Origin: Xenoacremonium recifei
Lineage: Eukaryota; Ascomycota; Sordariomycetes; Hypocreales; Nectriaceae
Assembly (NCBI GenBank): GCA_012184525.1
Contig: WOFQ01000004.1
Span: 434,001-498,000, forward strand
Length of the DNA stretch: 64,000 nt
Direction: 5' to 3'
Part shown: positions 57,754 through 64,000 of the stretch, piece by piece
Numbering within the stretch: position 1 is the first letter of the stretch
Layout of the letters: each line of letters begins with the position of its first letter
Position numbers and translations under genes: made by a program
The notes under the pieces: model-generated
Database searches by the model: none
Told to the model about the DNA's origin: nothing
Seen by the model: only the letters and a program-made list of their open reading frames with translations

Positions 57754-58571
57754 ATGGATCAAATACCGCTCAATTCCGAGGCCTCTGAGGGCTCGGTCCA
57801 CAGGCAAACCACCTCAACGCTACCCCCTGAGGTGGTCCAATGCCTGGAGAATGCCCGCTTCGTACGTCCTGCCCCGCCCCCGCTATCATGCTGCTACTTC
57901 AGCTCGGACACTGACCTTTCGGGCCGTCGCGAATAGCTTCACCTGGCGACCTGTACAGATAATGTACCCCACGTGTCGCTCATGAATTACACCTACCTCC
58001 CCTCGTCGCCCTACTCCTCCGCGCCCGTCATCGTCATGACGACCAACCCCGCCTCACGCAAGATGACAAACCTCGTCGCGAATCCCAACGTATCGCTGCT
58101 CGTTCACGACTGTAAGCAGTCCCTGTGCCTCCCAAATAGAATACTCAGTTCACTGACGGTACCAAAGGGGTCTCTCACCGCCCGCCCACACAGAACCGAC
58201 GCCCCTCGGGCGGCTCCCCCGGTCCCGAACACCGCTCCAGCCTCGCCTCGTTACTCCTCAACCTCAACACGTCAGCCATCTCAAGCATCAGCGCCACCAT
58301 AGGGGGCACGGCGCGGCTTGTGCCCGGCGGCTCGGAAGAAGAGACGTATTATCGCGAGCAGCATCTCGAGAACAACACCTTCGATGAGGCGACGCAGGGG
58401 TTTGGCCGCGGCGACGGGCAGCAGGGCGATGGCGGCCGAGGTTGCTTCGTTGCTGGCGAGGAGGTCCGAGTGGTGACGGTGGATATCAAGGATGTAAGAA
58501 TCAGTGACTGGAAGGGAACTGTGAGAGATTGGGTCTTGGTTCCAGAGGGCAACATGGTCAACGGGGCTTAG
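57754..58571 (+). CDS. pyridoxamine-5'-phosphate-oxidase-like FMN-binding split-barrel protein
   Basis: Exons 57754-57861, 57937-58111 and 58168-58571 give 228 residues. The split-barrel core reads LPPEVVQCLENARFLHLATC, VPHVSLMNYTYL and PVIVMTTNPASRKMTNLVANPNVSLLVHD. It continues across a splice to WVSHRPP, and the fold ends with VVTVDIKDVRISDWKG. These match the fungal YLR456W/YPR172W-type family rather than true Pdx3, since the PLP-specific C-terminal motif is absent. Biochemical role is unsettled for the family; F420- or FMN-dependent reduction is possible. Start at 57754 chosen over 57667 because the intervening residues are unlike the family; either is possible. About 50 residues between the second and last strands are a low-complexity Gly/Gln/Asp insert. 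Confidence 0.82.
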
Positions 58572-59025
58572 AGGTGCATGGTGTTTGGGATGCATATCCC
58601 ACATGTGATGATTATTGTTGATTCCTAGGTTGGTTCCTGGCTATAAGACAAAAATGGCTTGTTTGCTTAATTGAAAATCCGATAATTACTACGGAGTACA
58701 TAAGGTATTATCATAAATGAGGGTCAAGCCCAGGGAGTGTTCGCATGAATAGCGATCCTGTTCGTTTCTCCAATTTCGGAAGAAGTCCTAAGCCAAAACC
58801 CAACCGTCTATCTCGATCCTACGCCGAGTCGGCCATATACAACCCCAGCTCGGTGTAAGTTACCGACAGTCCGGGTTCCCGCAATCCAATCCATGTACCA
58901 AAGCCTCGTGCCTGAACGCCAAGCCCAGAATTTTCAGATACTCTTAAATACAATCAAGGAAACAACCTAAGGTGTGAAAGTGAACGTTAGACATGTGCAG
59001 GTGCCAGGATTTCATCTTGGCTTGA
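58572..59025. other. convergent intergenic region
   Basis: 454 bp between two stop codons. AT-rich with likely polyadenylation signals for both genes (for example near 58680-58720). No gene. Confidence 0.45.
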
Positions 59026-60853
59026 TTATCGAGCCCATTCAACAACTTCAAGGGCCATCATCACAAGGATAAGGGTCGAAGGTAGGATCCTGTCACGGGG
59101 TCAGCAAAAATTCGGGGTAAAGAGCACCGAGATGAGGGGATGACCATACCAGATGACATAGCTCTGGAACAAAATTTTGCCCATCGTCTTCTCAAAGACA
59201 TTATTGATCTGGCAAATCTGGGCCAATTGCAAAGCGCTTGGTGCACCGGTGAGCAAGAAGCACACAATAACGAAGATGGGGTCGTCAAGAATGCTAATCG
59301 GTAGGTACTTGGCAATAAGCGCCAGAATCGGCGCCATAATCGCAGTGGGAAGAACCATGCGGCAGACAAGCGAGGCGATGAGCAGCTTGTTTCCCATCTG
59401 CTCCTCCTCGGGATCGTGGGTATCTTCATGAGAGGCAGTGTTTCGCGCCAAGTTGGCGCCGAGGACGACCAGGATCAAAGGGACGGCCACGTTACCGCTC
59501 GATCGAACAGCGTTTGTGACACTATTCTGGATGAAAGAGCCCTCCTCAAAGAAGAGTCTCTGCAACGTGGGGACGGATGCGACAAGGATGGCAATCAGCA
59601 TGGCCCACAGAGGAGGGTTCATGAAGTCCCAGAAGAAGTTGTTGGCCTTCTGGCCGGCTGTCTTAACCGATGCGAGAACCTTCTGAACCGGTACTGGCAG
59701 CTTCTGGTACTGGCGATCACCGAAGTCGGAAACATTCCTTCTGCAAGAGGTTGCACGGGCCTTAATGGAGTACAGCGTCTTTCCGACAATGTCCTCCGGG
59801 ACTTCTGCATCCTCGTGGTTTCGAATGCGAGGGAACGACTGAATATCATCAATACCGCCGTTAACGGTAAGGCCGTTGCCATTGCCATTCAGCGGCGGTA
59901 TCACGGTGGAAGTGCGCTTCTTCAAATATTCGTCTTGGGCATCAAGGAGGGAAACCCGGGAGGTGTTGGCAACCGGTGTTCGACCCGCGGGCTCAAAGAC
60001 CTGAGAGTCGATGCTTTCGCGCTCGTCCTCATCAACATCTGTGCCATCGAAAGAGGAAATCAGTCTCTCGACTTCCTCCTCGTTATGATGCTCGCTTCGG
60101 TGACGCTGGCCCTCCTCGGCCAGATGTTGGTGATACTCGGCGTACCTCTCCTTCGGGGCGAGCAATACGTGGTATCCCCAGCTCCATCGAACGAGCTGAC
60201 CCAGCTGTTGGAATATCAGAAGGTACAGGATGCCTCGAGCTCCAACTTCGTCGTCGTTATCTCCAGGAATCTTGTCCCAGTGCAATCCCTTGAGAGTCTG
60301 CGAAAGGGATATGACGAGCGAAATTGGGAGGGAGTTGGAGTTGCCGAAAACTCCCATAGCCGTGACAAAATTGGATGCGCGCTTGTTGAATCGGAACAGC
60401 TTGGCGACGACGACGGAGACAGTCCAAGAAACGAAAGTCTGGATCACAAAAATCACAGGGATGATGGCGAGGTCGGAGAGCTTCTCGGCGCTGAGCTGTG
60501 AAGCCAGTTTCGTGAAGACTAGGCGTTGTCAGTTGCCAAATGACCTAAAGGTGACAGTGGCGATGTTCGGACGTACTCAGGCATGGCGTGAATAGCATCA
60601 CATTCAGGTTGGCGAGGAACTTCTGCTTGTCGGCATCGAAATGGCCCAATCTTGCGACAATATATCCGGGGAGACTGACACAGACGACCTCGAGCACGGC
60701 TTCGAAGACGAGCAGGCAGAGGTGGCCGAGCGACGGGTGCGATTCGTGGGTATTCTGCAGGGCTGCGATGGGCATTTCGTAGGCGTTCGCATTCTGGGCT
60801 AGCAGGCTGAGGCGGAGCGACCGCGGCGCCCAAGCCGCACGCGACGAATCCAT
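59026..60853 (-). CDS. auxin efflux carrier (AEC) family transporter, Ecm3-like
   Basis: Ten-helix membrane protein of the AEC/BART group. Exons 60577-60853, 59150-60518 and 59026-59089 give 569 residues. The N-terminal half has LLVFEAVLEVVCVSLPGYIVA, LANLNVMLFTPCLIFTKLASQL, VIFVIQTFVSWTVSVVVAKLF and VFGNSNSLPISLVISL (the conserved N-S-N-S-L-P site). A large cytosolic acidic/Ser loop (about 230-400) follows, then five C-terminal helices ending NNVFEKTMGKILFQSYVIW and LPSTLILVMMALEVVEWAR. This is the yeast Ecm3/YLR152C layout, probably in the ER or plasma membrane; substrate unknown. The last exon is only 64 nt and is missed if the intron at 59090-59149 is read through, which would give a false stop after PNFC. 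Confidence 0.88.
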
Positions 60854-63800
60854 CGAAAGTCGTCGCGCGATTCGAGTGTCGATCGAGGAGAAGATGAACG
60901 GGCGTTCTGTTGCGGGAGAGACGGGAGCAAGCGATACGGAAATCGCAGCGTTCGCAGTAGTTTGGTCTGTCTGGTCTGGTAGGGCGACTGGGCGCTTTTA
61001 TCGGCGCCGCGTGGCAGATAAGAATGACGCTGGGGTGGGCTGGGGCGGGCTGGGCCAGGCTAATTCTCAGCTGGGCTCACCTAGGTTCTCGCTCTACCGC
61101 TCCAGCTGAAGGGGGCGAAAAATGTGTGCCGGCTCTCCAGGACGTCAAGGTGTGGCTGTGAAAGGGCGAAAAAGGGCAGACTGGGTGAATAAAATTGCGA
61201 GTTTCCTGGCTGTGTCTGTCTTGGCCGTCTTGGCTGTCTCTGCTGGCGACAACAAGATCCCCATCAATCGCCGGCGGCGCAGTTAGTTTGTGCTGCTATC
61301 GGAAGTCTGGCCGGCTCCCGCTCGCTGCCAGGCACCAATTGGAGGCCGAACCAACATCAGGGCGGTGCTAGTATCGCGAAAGATAGAGAGTTTGCAGCTA
61401 TGTGCCTGGGGCGGTACCCTGGCGATACCTCTTTGGACTCCAATGAAAGCTACCTCCAGCATCTCCTCAATCAATCATGAACAAGGACAGCGCATAGGGA
61501 GACGCGGCCTGCAGCGCTGCGGCAGTACCGGCAGGGGGCAAGCCAGGCAGATGTCGGCCTCCATGTCGGCCACCTGGAAGGCCCGGCGAGATCCCTCCGC
61601 TGAGATCATATGGATGGATGATGTGCTGTGGCGCCACGACCGCGTCGTCGCGGGAGGACACCCACGTTGTCCAGGCTCGCATCCTCAGAGGTCCAACCCT
61701 TTGAGCCCCCGCCATTCCAACCTCCCAGCCCTGGAAAGCGCACACGCAGGGAGAAATCGAGATTTCGGCGCATCGGCGAGGTCACGAGACCAGTTGCTTC
61801 ACTGATTTTCGAATGATCGGGGGGTGGGCGTCGACTGAAACCAGTGTTGACGACATTAGGACGTCTGATAGCATGATCGAGATCACGAATTGGAGCTGCT
61901 GAGGGTGGAGGGCGGGGGCGGGAGCTTGAATGCAACGAAACCACGTGCATTTCCCTTTGACAGCTCTCAAAACCCCATCTCGAAGCAATGGGTGCATAAG
62001 TTACCAAAAAACAGCCACCCTCTATCAAAGAAACTTTGAATCCTACAAGTATCATTACGCAACTCGTGGCTTCCAATCTCAAGAGCTTTGCACATCAAGC
62101 AAGGTGAACTCAGCTCCCTGAAGGCTCGAGCGGATGGCTCCGTAGAATGATATCAGAATGGTTACCTCTCCACCAATGATATTCATCCGACCCAGTGAAC
62201 TGGGACTTTTCCAATGCGAGTTGATGAAAGCGTGCAGTCAATTGGAAAGGAATCCTTCCTTTTAATTTTCTAACCAGGACTTTTTTGCAGTGCTCTTTGC
62301 TCTTTGCAGAAACATGTCTTCGGGCTCGGGCGGCTTTCTTGGGAACCGAATTATGTGGCGAAGTTGCTTCTGTTGCTTTGCAAAATCAGTGAGCTCCCTC
62401 AGCCTCAACAACTTCTCAGCGAGATGCTTCAATATCGCATTTTTCAAGGATATGTACTGCAAACCCCGACCCTAACCATACCCGAACCCTAACTGCCCCA
62501 AACTCGAACACCTAACCATATCCCGAACCCTAACCTTTAGGCAGGATGGTGCTCATCGGGTATACTCATACTCTCAGCAGAGTTCCCGACTAGTTCTTCC
62601 AAACATCATTTCAACAAACGAGTTGCACATGCGGAACCGCAAAGAGATCCTTAACGCCGTAGTCTCTGGCGGCCGTCTCAGAAACTGATGCCGTGACATC
62701 TACACAAGTGCATCATTTCTCAACTAAGCAGCGCCATTCTGATCACCAGAGCTGTCACTGAAGATCCTCCTTCAAGTGAGTCAGTTCCCGGTAGTACACC
62801 CGGATTGCCTCAGACGCGGCAGAACAACATTGGCTGGGCCCCAACTGTCGTAATTCCACGTGGTATAGCAAAGGGTCATAAAATAACATGAAACAAATGA
62901 CGACGGAGTCGTGTGCAGTTTCATGCCTCGTGCAGGGTGAAAGTGGCGATTAGTTGCTTCAAGCGCTTGCTAAGCGTCCGGCTATTAGTTGCTTGGTGCT
63001 GGTCAAGTCCCCGAAACGGTGTCGCCTCGCGCCTATCCATCACCTGTTCCAGGAATCCAAGATTCAAGGATTGGATCGCCTTCCGATCATCATTGCCCTG
63101 TTGACGCCCTGATGCAACGGCCGCCCACAATCCGTGCTCCCCGATGTGCTAAAGTTGACACTCCAAGAGATGTTGGAGCCAGGATTGAGGCCTCATCTAG
63201 AGCCTGCCGAGGTTCTCATTGGTCCAGACAGATATCTCAGCCCTCGTTCAACGTGACAAGTCGTAAAATGCGAGCCCTGTATATCATAACTTGGAGACGC
63301 CCGCCTCGTTGAGCTGACCAACAGCCCACGCAGGAAGGCAATTCGCCTTCGCGTCATGAGATGAATGTGACCTTGCCGGGCCGGAAAGGGAACCCTTCCC
63401 CGTTCAACAAGACTTTGCGGATCTTGTTTTGGCCCCCTCCCAATCCCCCTGGCGGTTTCGTCTTGTCTTGCCAGAATAAGGCGCCAACGTCAGTCACAGT
63501 TAGCCGGGCCTTGATCCTTGGCATGTGCGGGTTGAGATGGGATTTCGAATTCTTGGAGGGGAAATCTTCAGTGGGGTCCATCCATCCACTAGCAGCTCAC
63601 AGACGCTCCGGCTTCAGGGCAAGCCACAGCATCGCAAACGTCATCGACATTGTGACGGAGCTTGCTAGCGCCTGGTTTTTCCAACGTTTGCGCGCGATCA
63701 GGGAAATTGCATGTCGCCTCCTTCACGATGAGTAATGAGACGAGGGCACTGGAATCGGGCGCGGGAGGCGACGAGCATGGGCCTTACATCACCGCAGAGA

Positions 63801-64000
63801 GAGAAAGGGAGAGCAGGGCTGAGATGCCTGCCCTTACCTCACCTCACAGTTGGGTACCTTATAGGTGCCTCCGCCGGAATCCACCCCGAAACCTTACTCT
63901 CAACACTGCGATACCAGCACAGTGGCGTCCATCCACCCCTCCATTCCAGCACTCTCGACCCCTGTAGCAAGCGCAAGCGCGCCCCAAGCAGCAGATGCCG
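60854..64000. other. 3.1 kb region without supported genes
   Basis: The first few hundred bases should contain the transporter promoter and 5' UTR. Frames of 60-170 codons occur on both strands but show no motifs or splice chains. Telomere-like motifs lie at 62470-62534. Near 63856-63870 the sequence gggtaccttataggtgcct carries the GGTACCT/AGGTGCCT type of element frequent in Sordariomycete intergenic DNA. A gene could continue past the right edge, but I see no supported part of one. Confidence 0.45.
62470..62534. repeat. telomere-like CCCTAA motifs in an imperfect direct repeat
   Basis: CCCTAA (complement of TTAGGG) occurs at 62470-62475, 62487-62492 and 62528-62533, with a degenerate ACCTAA at 62510-62515. 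Segments 62471-62493 and 62511-62534 are a direct repeat of about 23 bp differing by one inserted base. Confidence 0.75.

Noticed and set aside
59416..60501. 361-codon plus-strand frame
   Set aside because: It lies wholly antisense to the well-supported transporter exon.

Overview
This window is nuclear DNA of a filamentous ascomycete (Pezizomycotina, probably Sordariomycetes). The evidence is short 44-110 nt GT-AG introns with TACTAAC/CTAAC-like branch sites in most genes, intron-containing tRNA-Pro, genes on both strands without operons, and typical fungal families (HET domain, Zn2Cys6 regulator, CBM18 chitin deacetylase, ATR/UvsB kinase, RGS membrane protein). I see no CRISPR array, rRNA or intact transposon. 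Gene models were spliced by hand from reading frames and splice sites, so exon edges are predictions. GTG/TTG codons were not accepted as starts.

Layout. 0.4-5.4 kb: tyrosine-pathway prephenate dehydrogenase (TYR1), divergent to an RCC1-repeat ATS1-like protein, which ends tail-to-tail with checkpoint clamp subunit rad9. 6.7-7.7 kb: an unrecognised gene with an in-frame stop or weak intron. 8-19.6 kb: an apparent chitin-type polysaccharide block made of a GH18 chitinase, a nucleotide-sugar dehydrogenase, a chitin-synthase-like GT2 and a CE4 deacetylase with three CBM18 modules, interrupted by 2.8 kb without recognisable genes. 22.6-31.5 kb: an RGS membrane protein, a HET-domain gene with an in-frame TAG, pantothenate kinase, an unusual Cys-rich/acidic then basic protein, tRNA-Pro(AGG) and a tiny spliced gene of 82 codons.

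32-42 kb: a PARP-type zinc-finger protein and the nine-exon ATR/Mec1 kinase on the same strand. 42.7-47 kb: a Zn2Cys6 regulator followed by a cytochrome P450. 47-55 kb: an Hsp70-like ATPase (with a GC-AG intron), a coiled-coil protein of unknown role, then a divergent pair of a gamma-glutamylcyclotransferase-fold protein and a putative amidoligase. 55-60.9 kb: mitochondrial methylcrotonyl-CoA carboxylase alpha subunit, a PNPOx-like flavin protein and an Ecm3-type auxin-efflux-carrier-family transporter. The last 3 kb hold no supported gene but carry a direct repeat built of telomere-like CCCTAA motifs.

The groups most likely to work together are the polysaccharide block (synthesis, precursor oxidation, deacetylation, turnover), rad9 with mec1 (9-1-1 clamp and the kinase it activates), and the amidoligase with its cyclotransferase-fold neighbour.
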